This document shows, piece after piece, positions 49,501-62,241 of a DNA stretch of 64,000 nt. The position numbers and the translations under genes were made by a program. Below the pieces are notes generated by a model that saw nothing but the letters and a program-made list of their open reading frames with translations, made no database searches and was not told where the DNA came from. The stretch comes from Klebsormidium nitens. Lineage: Eukaryota; Streptophyta; Klebsormidiophyceae; Klebsormidiales; Klebsormidiaceae. Location of the stretch: NCBI GenBank assembly GCA_000708835.1, contig DF237154.1, positions 62,001 through 126,000 of the forward strand, given 5' to 3'. Position 1 is the first letter of the stretch, and the number at the start of each line of letters is the position of its first letter.

Positions 49501-52500
49501 TGAGGAGGTAATTCCGAACAGCGATTCAGTACCGCATCTCACTCCTCCAAAGGTCTACTTTCAGTTGAACCCTTGCGCCTCCCTCACTTTGTCGTGCAGA
49601 TCTTGTTTCTGCTTTACCACTACTTCGTGGCCAAGGAGATGTACAACGCGATCCGCGTGTTCATCGCGGCGTATGTCTGGATGACCGGCTTTGGCAACTT
49701 TTCGTACTACTACGTGCGCAAGGACTTCAGCATCGGCCGCTTCTGCCAGGTCAGTCAGCATCTGATTGCAGCATATGAGGCAAAGGACACGGTTGTCCAA
49801 ATCTAATCACTCGAACGGTTGTTGCCTCCGTTGATATCCTGTTAGACAGCCCCAGCCAACAAACAAAACGAGACTGACAGCTGCCTCGTTTCAGTTCGGG
49901 GCATCAACAGCTTGTGTACGAACGCGAATATGCTCACTCATGTGGCTCGGTAAGTCGAGCGGTAGCCGTTGCAGCAACCGTAGTTGTAACTCTTTGGGGA
50001 TAAGGTGGTGAAGTCAGGCCAGAAAAAAGATGGAGAAAGCAGAACGGTACTATGGCTGGCTTGTGCATAGCCAGTCGGACAGAGGAGGACAGGAGCTCCT
50101 CGCAACAAAAGAGAGGCAAATAATGTCAGCAACTTAATGTCAAGCATCCCACACTGTCTTCCTGGTTTTTGGAAGGTTGGAAAACTTCGTAGGTTGAAGC
50201 TCTTAATCATTCACCCGGATCAGCACAAGGCTTGCAATTGGAGAAATCTGGGGACTCGGGACTCGTGCGCCCTCGATTCCGCGGTACTTCAAAGCGGGTG
50301 GGGGTTCATCGAAACGTGAGTGATCACGTCAACCGTCACTCTCCTAACGACCCCTGGCTACTCCTGTGCGCGCAGATGATGTGGCGGCTCAACTTCCTGG
50401 TCTTCTTCTGCTGCGTGACGTTGAACAACGACTACATGCTGTACTACATCTGCCCCATGCACACGCTCTTCACGCTCATGGTCTTCGGCATCTGCGCCAT
50501 CGGGGCAAAGTACAACGAGAACAACCTCGTAATCTACCTCAAATTTGCAGGTAGGGCTCGCTCCCTTCGCAATTCAGAGACATTTCCGCATGATCTGAAT
50601 TCCGTTTATTACACACTGGAGGCGTAGCAGTAGCTGTATTTCTCGGTCTTCTCACTGGTCCCGTTCCGGCAACGCACTTGGTCGAACTCTGAGACTTGCC
50701 AAATGAATTCCCGTTCCTCGGGAAGAATCTGAATCGAGGCTGGCCAGCATTACTTGGCGGCTAGCCGCTTGTTGGTTGAGAAAGACTGTCGCATACGAGC
50801 ACGTCTTTGTCCCCAGAAAGGGGTTCGTTTACAGTGCTGATTCTGGTTCCTGGTATCCGCACGTGAGCTCCGCTTCGATCAACAATATCAGCGCGAGATT
50901 CTGCAGGGCCGTGCAAGATGTTACTCCCAACCGAATGGATTCTCCCTCAGACCACTCTCTCAGAATCATCCGCTCCCCCTGTGCAGTGGCGGTCGCCGTC
51001 GTAATCGGTGTGTGGGAGATCCCCGGCATGTTCGACCTGCTTTGGAGCCCCTTCACGTTCCTGGTCGCATACAACGACCCGCGTCGCCCTAGTGATGACA
51101 TCATGCACGAGTGGCGCTTCCGCTCCGGCCTGGACCGCTACATCTGGATCATCGGCATGATGTATGCCTTCGGACACCCCGTGGTAAGGGCGCGATTCTG
51201 GAGTGGTAGGATTTAAGAGCCTGGAGGTTGAGGACTAGAGTGGGCGATTTGCCTGTGCGTTATCTGTATTTCCGCAGTTGCTACGATTAGTGGGAAAGTG
51301 GGGTGTTTTCTGCCTAGCATGGCCGTTTGTTTCTTGACTGCGAAGCCGATTGACGTGAAACATACTACACGGCAGAGAAAATGCTGCTTCAGAAGCTAGA
51401 ATGTCCACGCCGTACGATCAGCATTTCACTGCTCTCTGGGAAAGCGAAGCCTTTCTGTTGGCGGAGTGCTGGCTTGAGTAGCTCAAGAGTGTCTGAGACA
51501 AGCCGTACTGCGGGTATTTTTAAGTTGTTAGTGACTTTGTCGACTGGGCAGAGCATGTGGTCCGCAGCGGGCATGCTTTGAGGTTGTCGACGTTGCGTTC
51601 CGTGGGTTGCGAGTCAGCACCGGCGGAGCTCAAGCCTGGTCCCCTCTCCTGAGAAACACGTTCCGCTGTTTCGCCCTGCCAGCAGTCTTCTTTCCACTCA
51701 GCAGGATCGAGGGCAAGCTGCAAGAAGCAATTGACGAGCTGCAACGCGCCGGTTCGTTCTCAGGAGAGAATGTTTCGGCGATCCATGCTCAGCTGTATGC
51801 CTGACGGGTGCGGCGTGTTGGTGCGCAGGTGGAGCGGTGGCTGGAGCGATTAGAAGACCTCAAGAGCACCACCCGCCAAACAGTGCGGGCCGGCCTCACG
51901 ATATCAGCTCTTGCGGTGAGCGATCACGGTTTCGATTCTCCTTAGGACATTCCCACCACTTGTGCTGCTATATGAAACTAAAACCTGGTTGTGATGACAG
52001 CGTATTTGAGGGTTTGAGTTCAATTCAAGTCGCACTTGCTCTAAGTAGTTCATCTTTCAGTACGCCGCACTACCAAAGAGTCGCACCTTGCTTGGAACGC
52101 TCTCTCAACAAGCTCCTCGTGTCTAGTCGCTTCCAGGCTCCAGAATCGCCGGAGACATTTCTTACCTCGTGCTTCCAAACATTGCCTGTTTGCAGCCACA
52201 CCTAACACCCCACCAATTCACTGAATCCTTCAACCGAAAAACCTTTCTTCAACCTTTGACATATGGAAGTGCAAGTGCTCTTCTCCTCCAAATTGTTTGC
52301 GGCTTGTCACAGTCACCCTGCCTGACTCGCCTTCTAATACAGATTCCCTGGATCTTAAAACCTCTGGCTTGCTGGTCCGCAGGTCGGATACTACTGGTAC
52401 GTCGCGTTCTATTCTTTGGGCAAGCTGGAGTACAACAAGGTCCACCCTTACACCTCCTGGATTCCCATCACGTAAGTACGGCGCACACCCTCCGAAATTC

Positions 52501-54371
52501 TTCGGCCTTGCACCATCTTTTGCTTGAAAGACACCTGTCCAGATGTTCCTACCGTCTATTCAGTGATTCGACGCATTTCCCGGAGGCTTAGGCTTCGCAT
52601 CATTCTTGGGTTACAAGACGCCGAAGCAGATGGCGTTCAATCTATGTTCGGTGGACTGGCTCGCGCCGTCACTTATTTCGTATGGTGCATTCATACGAGC
52701 ATGGGAGCAATCCGCGGACACCCTTGGCATGACGAGGGTTTCCAATCGTATCTTGATCGTTTGGCCGGTCCTAGTAAGCCTGAGACTCCGACCGTAGGTA
52801 GTGTCCAGATGCCACACCGCGGTTTGATCGGTTTAGTACTTTGGGCGCTGCCCTCGGTCTGCCTCCCAGCTCGGATCTAGTGCGTTTTTGTCTTGCTATC
52901 ATAAATAGCTGGGCTTGCAGACATTTTAGGGCTCAGCTAATAGCCACTTTGCCTGCCTGAATGCGTTTCGCCGCAGATAAAGTCTTGTCGGAAACGTTCA
53001 GCTTTTCCAAACCACGTTTTGCTTTTGGCAATGCAGAGTGTACATAGTCCTGCGCAACCTGCACCCGACGCTGCGCCACTGGAGCATGACGCTGTTTGCA
53101 TGGTGCGGCAAGATCACGCTCGAGACCTACATTTGCCAGTTCCACATCTGGCTGCGGTGAGGGGCCCATTCGCGCGCCACATCTCAATTCTGATGTTTCT
53201 CAGCACGCTCAGCACGAGAGTTGACGCAGCTTACGTCCGTCTTGTGAAAGAGGAAAGCGATTGGGAAAGAAGCCGGATGACCAAGGGCGTATGGTTCTTG
53301 AGCCAACGCTCAGGTTAGCCAATCATGCGTTCATACGTTAAGGAAACACTCCTGTCCAGACGACTGGAGATTATGGATCGTGCGCGCACAAAGTTGGCGC
53401 CCAATCGCCCGCCATTCGCCTTTATCGGCAGTCCCAGTTCCCATTCGGTTTGCTGCTTACTTCGACGCGATGATTCGATTGATCCCATTTGCCGGATCGA
53501 ATCTCCTTCCAGTTCCCCCTGATGCGGCAGCCGTGCTTACCGGATCGTTTGACCACCAGCTTTCGAATCGGGAGTTTAATTGATGGGCACGCTCTCCGGT
53601 CGACGCCCGACGCCCTGTGAGACAAATACTGGAGGGTGAAGAGCTGCGGCGTTGCTGCTGGAGTCGTCGATCTCATTGTCTGGCAGCGGCTGGAAGAAGC
53701 GCGCACACCCCGTTGGTGGCTGACGCTACTGCGCGCGTTGCAATTGCAGGACGAGCATTCCCAATGGGCAGCCGGTGGCCATCCTGTCGCTGCTGCCGGA
53801 GGAGTACCCGCTCCTCAACTTCCTCTTCGTGTCCGCCATCTACATCTTCGTGAGAGCCCAACTCTTATGCCTTCATTCTCCAAGACTTCTTTCCCAAAAC
53901 TGAACGTAGGAGTCACATTCGCGGGGTAGGAGAAACCCTTAAGGGGCTCAAGTTGGCTCGTCTCTAGTGGGGTTCTTGTAGATACGAAGTGTGTGCACTT
54001 GCGAGCAACAAGGCTTGGCGACCAGAGTCGCCGAGCAAGCAGCACAAGATGGGTCAGTTGTATTACGTCTGTCTCTTTCAGCAGACTGCGCGGCTGGATA
54101 GTGCTTGTGCAGAGACCATCCTGTAATATAGTAGTGAGGAGGCTCATGGCCCGTTATGGGTGTTTACACGCCTGCTCTTCGCTGATTCCGGCTCTCAATC
54201 TTGCTGCAGGTATCGAACCGGTTGTTCCATCTGGTAAACACGTTAAAGACTGCGTTCGTCCCCGCCAAGAACAATGCGGTTCTGGCACAGACAGGGATAG
54301 GAATGCTCATATCGGGGATTGTTCTATACGGGCTCACCTTCGTCTTCATCAAGTTGCCCTTGAGCCTGTAG
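46541..54371 (+). CDS. RWA: RWA-type (Cas1p family) polysaccharide O-acetyltransferase
   Basis: A Golgi multi-pass membrane protein thought to supply acetyl groups for wall polysaccharide O-acetylation. Exons: 46541-46570, 47125-47228, 48154-48210, 48419-48491, 48880-49026, 49600-49749, 50376-50550, 50987-51183, 51829-51915, 52383-52471, 53037-53156, 53750-53849, 54210-54371. Together 1491 nt, 496 aa, one frame. Exon 1 encodes only [10 protein letters not shown]. Family marks: [64 protein letters not shown] at 286-297, [28 protein letters not shown] and [15 protein letters not shown]. Most exons contain a hydrophobic span, consistent with ten or more membrane segments. As in plant RWA proteins there is no lumenal GDSL esterase domain. 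It is slightly shorter than Arabidopsis RWA proteins because the loop between the first membrane segment and LLEHRL is short. It is tail to tail with the GT92 gene. Confidence 0.92.
46642..46731. repeat. Tandem duplication of ~40 nt in RWA intron 1
   Basis: The unit TCCCTGTGACTTTTTGGAGC...GACATGACATAC occurs at about 46642-46681 and again at about 46692-46731, with almost no differences, separated by a short GACATACGAAGG-type spacer. This indicates a recent local duplication in non-coding sequence. Confidence 0.85.
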
Positions 54372-55595
54372 ACGGGGTTGCGGACGGCATTCTAATCAGC
54401 AGATTCATAGGTCAAGCTTTATCTGTCAAATGGAAGTTTGACGACACGGAAAGTAAGCAACGGTGGGTGTATAGTACACAGGTTGATTGCGTGATGGCGC
54501 CTTTATTTATGAAGCGCACTGGTTGCCTGAACCAGTCAAACAAAAAGGAACAGCTCTTTCAGTACCAAGCATTATGATGACCCGCATTACAGATATGGCG
54601 TTCGCATCCATAAAACATTCGTGCATCACTGTTAGTTCTCGATTTCTTTGCTGAATTGCTGCTGCGTTATGTGCTAAAAGCCGGCCGGAAGGTCCGGCCC
54701 CGTGTGTTTGCTATGGTATCATGTGTCTCGAGACTACATACCATATCCATACCATATTTACACACCATACCTTTCATGATCATGAAAAATCTTATGATGG
54801 AATATCTCGCTGGGCTGGGCGGCGGCCGCGCTTGTCACGGCCTTGCCAGTGTGCCGAGACGTTCTTCCTCTAGATCGCGCACTTTTCCGACCAGTACGTA
54901 GTGAGCTGCAATCTCCTTCCAAAACAGATCGACGCGTCGTCTGGTGCAACGATTTTTGGCTCGATCTATGATCTTAAAACATACGCATGCTTTAGCCCGT
55001 TGCTAGTCATGGACCCATGTAAGGGACTAGGCAGCCTCAGTTTCCAATTTAAGTACACCGTCTGTGCTGCCAAGATGGTCCTGCGGTCAGTATTCTGGCT
55101 TTTCAACGGCTTCCGCACAGCTTCATGTATGATGTACGTAGGATGTTGGGCAGGAGACTATAATCAAGTGAAAGCATGCCATGTGGAACTTCGGAAAATG
55201 ACAGGTCTATCTCATAAGCTTAGCTTGTGTCGTCGTTTGACTTCGAACCTTTAACAGGGTTGCTTCTAGCAGGGCTCGCAAAACCCTAAGTACATAATAA
55301 ATCATGTACCCATACCGGTAAAACGGTCGGCTGTGTAATGAAACCATTTGGACGGTTCGATCACGGCTGCCTCGACTTCAAACTCTTACAGGCGGCCATG
55401 GACGCGGCTTGCAACGTTTACAAGATATCAACACCAAGACGTACAACAGCTAAGGCCTGCACGGTTACCGTGTGCCGTGTACTTGAGATGAAACCTAGCT
55501 TCGGACTCATCATTCCTATGAACTCGGCACAAGCACACGTACGGACTGACGACTTCCTTATGCCAATGATCCTCCGTATCGGCGCTCCCGCGCGG
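54372..55595. other. Convergent intergenic region, no gene seen
   Basis: This contains the 3' ends of RWA (+) and GT92 (-). A short run of CATACCATAT-like units lies at 54737-54772. No coding family was recognised. Confidence 0.5.
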
Positions 55596-58500
55596 CTACA
55601 CGCCCGTGAGTGCCTCGCTCTCGATAGCAGCCTCTAGCTCGCGTCTCCGCCGGTCCGCGAGCCGCGCCTCGACGCGCGGCCGCACCGTCTCCGCCAGCCG
55701 CGCCACGCTCTCGGCTTTGCTCTCGATCTGATCGAACGGCTGGAAGCCGTCGTTGCGCTCGGAGCCGAACTTGTCCGTGTCGGAGATGCGGTGCAGCGGG
55801 CGCCAGTAGTGGTTCACGCGCGCGTCTAGCAGGCTCAGCGGCTGCACCGCGTACTCCAGCGGACCCTCTGCACCGGAACCGGAAGTCAGTGGAATTAAGG
55901 ATTCAGCGGAATTTGGGGTGTGCTAGTTTGAACGAGCATAGACACTGTCGATTGGAACGCCTCCGACAGGCAAACGAAGGAACCGGCGCCTTTAGTGGCA
56001 CCCGAGGATCAATCGGATACTCCGTGAGAAGTATCCAAAACGGACGAGACCTGCAGATGAGAGCTTGTGAAAGGGTTTGGTTCTGCTCGCAAGTGGCACC
56101 GGCTTCCTTCCAGTTTGGGCCCCAGAAGGCAATCCGCTTGGCCCAGAATTTGTGACACGTTGTGTAGAAATCTGCTCGCACTAGTGATCTGGAGGAAACA
56201 TATAACAGCGAGGATGGTCCCACTTCCATTCCAACGGTCACACGTCACGGGGCTTCCACACGCCAGAGAGCGAGAGCCCAGAGATGTTTTTACGTTGACT
56301 ACGGCTATGTTGAGTTAGGTCACTGTCCGGCGAACGGTCGGGGTTGGCTTGGGGTTAAGGGTTGCATACGAGTGCGGAGGATCTTAACCTTTGGGTTTAA
56401 GATTTTCTTGTCTTCAAGCCCGGGAGACTGATCTGACTCAACTGAGACCTGAATCGATCAACGCAATTGAAAAATCGGGAGGCCCTTTCTCACCCGACTC
56501 CTCGAGCACGTCCACGTAGTGCACGCCGTTGGCGACCACCTTCTCGGGCCGCATGAACGTCTTGTCGCCGTGCTCGTGCTTGCGGCTGTGCCGCACGTAC
56601 TTCTGCACCAGCGTCAGCCCCGCCTCCTCCACCTGCGCGCGCGCACCCGCTACGTCACTCCGCGGCTGACCCCGCGGTTAAGCGAACTACCGTCAACCAG
56701 TCTCCTTCACTTGAATGTCCAGCAAGAGGTGTGGTCTGAGGGCACTCTTTCGATTTTGCGTAAGGCGCGAAAGTAAAATCCAATTGCGCTTGCGAAGTTT
56801 CAGCAACAGGAAGAACTAGGTCATGGGCAGATTTTAAAGATGCAGAGGAAGAGTGTTGAATATACTCCCAAGCAAAGATTCCGAACGGCCTGTTATCAAG
56901 GGCCTTCTGGGATTATCAGCGTGCGCCTTATCGGGTGAAAATGCCCCCAGAATGCTCGAAACGCATCAGCGCGAAACACTTCGTGGAACATTTGACCAAG
57001 GCCTGGAAATGCATCGCTACCGCCGACAGACATTCTCCAGCGCGCGCACCTGGGGCGCGACGAGGTAGCGGATGCGCTTGACGCGCAGCGCGGCCCAGTG
57101 GTCGGGGAAGTTGGCGAGCATGGCGCGCGCGCTGTAGCTGAAACGGCTGCTGATCTGGACGTACTCGTCCAGGTCCACGAACATGAGCCAGCGGCTGCGG
57201 TGCCGGTTGCGCAGCAAACAGTCCACGTTCAGCACCGTCTGGTCGTAGTATCTGCGAAGCAACGAATCGGTGAATGCATAAGAGATTGGAAATCACTGTT
57301 TTGAGATGGAAATATATAGTTCAAGATGTAGCAGCGTCGGGTCGTTGTACCGGCGCGCAAGGCTTAGGTAAGTGCTTGGCGCTTTTGGAGGATGAAGGGA
57401 GGGCGTCTACGCAACGTCATTATCCGATTTTAGCAGGGCCTAGTGCTCGGGGCACAAACCGTGAAACCAACTTTTCGGCGACAGGATAGCCGAAAGCCGT
57501 GCCTCGAGGTCGCTACGTGACGTCAGGCGTTCCGGGTCCCAGGACGCCCACTTCAAGGTAATCAAGGTTTTCAGATACTGTACCGTCTGGTCGTCGTACT
57601 ATATCTGCGCGCGGGTTTGGGAGTGCATGGGGTTCGGAGGACTATGGCTTCGAAAACAATTGGTCAAGCTTCGCAGAACGTCTTGTCAAACTAAAACTGC
57701 GTACGAACCTTTAAGTTGGCGGAATTGGAGGCCGATCACTCCTCTGCGCGAACCTCCTGTAAGAACCAGGTTCCCCGCCTTGATCCAAGCAATGAGTGCC
57801 AACGGCAATATGCAGAGGAGACAGAAAAGAAGGCCACCGACTGTGCGATCCTTGGAAATCACCAAGAGGAGTGAACATCCCGGCAGGTTGCGCTTCAGTA
57901 TCGCGACAACCACGACAACCACGACAACCCTTTTCCTCATACAGCCCCCCTCACTTGTGCGCCTTGTCCAGGACGTCCGGCGTTGTGCCGATGCAACTGA
58001 AGCAGGGCCGCCGGCTGGAAAATTTTTGCAGGTCATAAGTGGAAATCGAGGTCCAGCAGAACGTTCTTCTAAACCCACTGAAAACCGAAGTCCGTTTTCA
58101 AAATGCTTCATGAGCTCTCGAAAAGCTGAGAAGTCGACGGTCCTCACTTGTGCGCCTTTTCGAGGACGTCCGGCGGCGCGGTGGGTTGCCAGTGGCGGAA
58201 GGTGAGCGTGCCGTCGTCGATGTACGGCTGCAGCGCCGCGCGCGCGCCGGGGTCGTGCGCGTACACGATCAGGTGGTCCAGCCCCGTCACGCCGCGGTGG
58301 TACTCGATCCACTCCACCCACGGCCGCTCGTCGACAGCGCCGAAAATGGGGCCCATGCACCCAGTCAGGAAGCGGTCCGTCTCGCCGGGCCTTGTGTCGA
58401 GCGTCGCCGGATCGAGCACCAGGCGCATGTCGAGCGTCGGGGGGGGGGGCGCCGTCGCCTCCCGCGGGACCGATGCGGAGCTGCGTGGCGATCATGTGGT

Positions 58501-61288
58501 CTCCCCCCATGGATTCCAGAAACGTCCCCAGTTCGGGGGGCAGCTTGCACTCGAGGAACATCGAGTACGCCGCGTTCACGTGCCCGCTGCGCGTCGCGAT
58601 CGCGTCGTAGTTCACGCGCACCACCGCCGGGACGTCGAACTCGCCCGTCACCGGCAACACGCTCGCGTCGCGCGGGGCGCTCTCTGCGTCTGGGGCCGGC
58701 GGCGTCCGGCGCGCGTCCCCCGTTCGTTTCGTCAGCCGCTCCGCGTTCTGGCGGTCCCCGCCCCACCACACCCCTCCCACGCTCACCCGCCCCTCCGCCG
58801 CGTTCTTGTTCCACTGTGCGTGGTGCAGCGATGCTGCCCCCGCGCCGCTCCCCCGCCCCTCCCGCGCACCGAGCAGGCTCCGTGCTGCGCCCTCCTCTCT
58901 GAAGCCTGCCGTTTCGGTAGCGCCCAAGTCCGACAGACTCGACTTTTCATCCTCGCGCGCGTCTTGCTCTTCTGTTCCTAGCAGAGCTCTCGCGCCCGCC
59001 TGCGTCGTAGGGCTTGCTTTGGCCGCCTTACCGAGCCCCCAGCCCGAGAGGAGGTCGCTCAAGCCCCCAAACGGGACCTGGTCGGGAGGTGCTGCCGGAG
59101 GGGGAGCGCGCTCTTTGACGAATCCCTGGAAGTGGCACGTGACCTGCAGGTCCGTCGCCTTGATGCTGTTGCCGCCCTGCGAGCCCCACCAAATCTTGGG
59201 GGAGGGGTCCTGCGTGAACGACAAAAACCTGCGGCCAAGACAGGAAGTCTTAGCGCTGCCCTCCGGGCAAGTGCCATCCATTCATTCGTTCCGACTCAAA
59301 CCCTTGGTGCAGGGAATGCCTTTAAGAGTGACAGTCGGGCTTTGCAGGCGACTCCCACAAGTGCGGGCTAACTGAAAGCTCTTTTAGAGGGACACTCGAT
59401 CATGCAGTTCTTAGTCATGCAGCAGCAGTCACACTTTTACTGCAGCCACTTGTAACTTCCGGTTCCACACAGTCTAGGCCGAGAGAGCGTGTCGGCACCG
59501 CCAAAGTGCCCACAGGTTGGTGCGCCTTGGATCTCGTTCGCTTAGAGCCGTTTCGCTCTCGGTCCAACCAGCCAACTGCTTAAGTCCTGGATCCGAGATC
59601 GGCAGCAAGCTTCTCTCAGTTCGGATGTTTGGGAGTTCATTAAGGTTAGGCAAGCGCTCAGACTGCTAAAGCAGTCGCCCCGCCCCGTTCTTCCTCACCC
59701 TCACCTGAGCACCCACTCCCCTTTGGTGCGCACCGCCGCAACTCGATACACAAACAGGTCCACCCCCAGCGTCGGTACCGCCACTTTCAAATGCGACGGC
59801 CCCAGATCGTCCAGCGTCTCGGCAATCGCCAAGCCCCGCTCTGCCGCCTTTCCCGGCTCCTCCGCTCGCTCGTTGCCGTCCGCAGACGCGTTTGCACTGG
59901 ACGACGCACCTCGCCGTCTGTGTGCCGCTATAACAGGGGCCAAGAGTGCATCCGGGAAGAGCGGCAGCGGGCGCGGCTCGGGGCGTAAGCGCCGCTTGGC
60001 CGCCTGCACCACTAAATTGGGGTCGACCCCCTGGGGCATTGTTTCCTGCTCTGTCAAAGCGGCCTTCTCCTCGTCCAATATTTTGTTCTCTTCTGAGTGC
60101 TCATCAGCAGAATCAATCTCGCCAATGTCCTGATCCTCCTGCTCTGATTGTGCGTCCTCCCCAAACACGTTCAGGCCCGCCCGCGCCAGCCTGGCCCCGC
60201 GCGGCTTCACCACGCTGGCCGCTCTCACTGTCACCGTCTTCTCCAAGGGGTCCTCTTTTCTCTCATGAGAATCTATGTTTAACCCCAGCTGCGCTTGACT
60301 GTGCATTGAGCCGTGCATGATTTCTTTCTGGGGGTTCACTTCCCTAGCTGCTGCAGCCCCCCGCTCCATGCCGTCCAGCAGGCCCAGCTGCGCGGGGTCG
60401 TGCATCCGGAAGAAGCCCCTCCGGTTCCCGTCAGCGTCTTGGCGGTGCTCGCGCGATATATAGGCCGCCATGTGCTGTCGGCTGCGCAGCGACTGGGTGC
60501 GCTCCCCCCCCTCAAGCAGCGCCCACTGGTGGGACCCTTCCAGGGGGTGCGCAGACCTGTCTTCTGAACCCCCCGCCGAGCTCTCAGCTCCTGTCCGCTC
60601 CCATGTTTCTTTCGCACCCTCCAAACTCTTGAGACTGCTTTCCTCGAGAGCCACTGGAAGCTCGCTGACGCCCGCACATGTAGGGCTGTCACCGGATGCT
60701 GGCTGCTGCACACAGCGGCTGTCTCCTCCCACCGCTGGCCACTGCAAAGAGAAGAGGCTGGGCCTGAGGCACCCTTGGTACAGGCAGCAAACGTGACTTG
60801 AACTTAACAACAGCGTTTGATGTAGGTGAAGAAGAGGGATGATCAGGAGCCATTGAGCTTCTCATGTGAAATGAGCAATGGATGCATTTTTGGTGGAAAA
60901 TCATCGAGTGGTGCGAGAGGGTTGACTTCACGGCAACATTCAAAATGACTCCTTAAGTTTAAAGTGTCTATTGCAACTTCATTGATGCTGCCAATTGTCG
61001 TATGCCCCTCCCAGGTTTCTGCAACCACAGCGGGAACGCGTGTTCTCTTGCTGTCAGACCAATGCCGTCAGGTGCAAACCTCACCTCTGTGCTTTCCCGC
61101 CAGCTGTGGCCTCCTCTGTGCACATCCCTTCGCTGAAGCTCCCCCTCCAGCTGCGCTGTGCACAGAGTCGCTGCCGCAACTAGAATGAGCAGCAGCACTC
61201 TGAGCAGGGCACTCCTACCGAAGCAGTGGAAGGAGGGGCGTGGCATCCTGGACAGATGCACAGCCCCCAAACTTGGATTTCCTTTCAT
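55596..61288 (-). CDS. GT92-family glycosyltransferase, type II membrane protein (frame interrupted by a C-run)
   Basis: Likely a Golgi glycosyltransferase of family GT92 (DUF23), which includes plant beta-1,4-galactan synthases; donor and acceptor are unknown. Exons, 5' to 3': 61288-61085, 60741-59705, 59228-58148, 57251-57050, 56632-56494, 55867-55596. The N-terminus has a short basic tail and one membrane anchor (about 27-43). A long acidic, low-complexity stem of about 300 residues follows in exon 2. The GT92 core has EWIEYHRGVTGLDHLIVY in exon 3, RWLMFVDLDEY in exon 4 with the metal-binding D800-L-D802, and ARVNHYW in exon 6. All exons join in frame (977 aa) only if one C is removed from the 11-C run at 58439-58449; as written, exon 3 shifts frame there. 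ATG at 61246 is an alternative start. At 977 aa it is about twice the usual length of plant GT92 proteins. Confidence 0.85.
57574..57985 (-). pseudogene. Degenerate copies of exon 3 end and exon 4 start inside GT92 intron 3
   Basis: Plus 57948-57981 repeats the exon 3 donor region 58143-58176 with about three mismatches over 34 nt, including the donor (minus CACAAGTGAGG). Plus 57583-57612 resembles the exon 4 acceptor region at 57235-57257 (minus CGCAGATA...ACGACCAGACGGT) but carries small changes that break the frame. The order suggests that a segment spanning the exon 3/exon 4 junction was duplicated and then decayed. A (ACAACCACG)n minisatellite lies at 57903-57930. Confidence 0.6.
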
Positions 61289-62241
61289 GAGAGCTGCCAA
61301 ACTCCGAGCGGCCAAGCAGGTGGCTGCCCTGTCCAGCTGTCTGTGTTCACCTCCATGCAGCGATGTCCGGCAGAGGGGGGGCCCCGCCCAAAGTGCAACA
61401 AGGCATCGTTGTGCTCAAGCTTGGCCTGTCCTGGGAGAAAGCACACACTCCCAGCAAGAAAGCCTGTGCCACCTCAACAAGATTCACAACCCAGTTTGCC
61501 TTTCAAAAGCGAGGTCACTTTTCATGCCCGGGACTATTGGAGCTCTTGCAAGGGGTATCTAGGAACCCACATCTGCTTGCAAGGTTGTTCTTGGACCAGC
61601 TACATCAGGAGGTCGAAGTCGCCAATATTGTTGCTAGCTGTACCGATCAAAAGTACCCGACGATTTAAAAGTAGCCGTCGATCGTCATCTTTATGCTATC
61701 GAAACCGTCCATTGTAGTCTACGCGCGCAGCAGCATTTCATAGGGCCGTCCTCGTTTCTGACGGAACTCAGTTTGATAGGTAACCTAATTGAGGATCGGC
61801 ATGCATACGCCAGTGACGGTCGGATGGCCAGTATGTAGCACAAGCCGGCTGAATCTGAAAGTACCGGTTTGCTAGGGCCCCATTGCCGGATAAGTACGGC
61901 CAGTGTATCTACTGCTCTAGATCTGCAAAAGATGGTCCATCAAAATCTGAGTCTGCTCGTATGATCAGGCTCATGAGTGCTTCCGCAAGCCACAATGACA
62001 CTGTGAGTCACATGCTCCGTCCTTCACCATTGCGAGTTCCCTGAAAGTCCACAGCAAGACAGGCAAACGTCACAAGACTAAACAAGTGCCGCGTTGGACT
62101 GTCTGGCTCCCCATTCTTGTTCAGATGCAAGAATGTGAGTCTTAGCATGCACAATAGCAGGGGATAGTCCAGCAGGACGCTCATGCCTCACTGAGTCTCT
62201 CGTCCATTTCTGCACGTCGTAAACACACCCCGCGGCGCGGC
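61289..62241. other. Divergent intergenic region, putative shared promoter
   Basis: This separates the GT92 start (-) from the start of the next gene (+). Inspection shows no gene and no repeat. Open frames at 61158-61717 lie antisense to, or upstream of, the GT92 first exon and lack coding character. Confidence 0.5.

Noticed and set aside
58148-58981. 277-codon plus-strand open frame
   Set aside because: Antisense to the GC-rich GT92 exon 3, which carries the conserved motifs.
57686-59281. 531-codon minus-strand open frame
   Set aside because: Only its upstream part is real GT92 exon 3; after the C run it reads the wrong frame and then intron.
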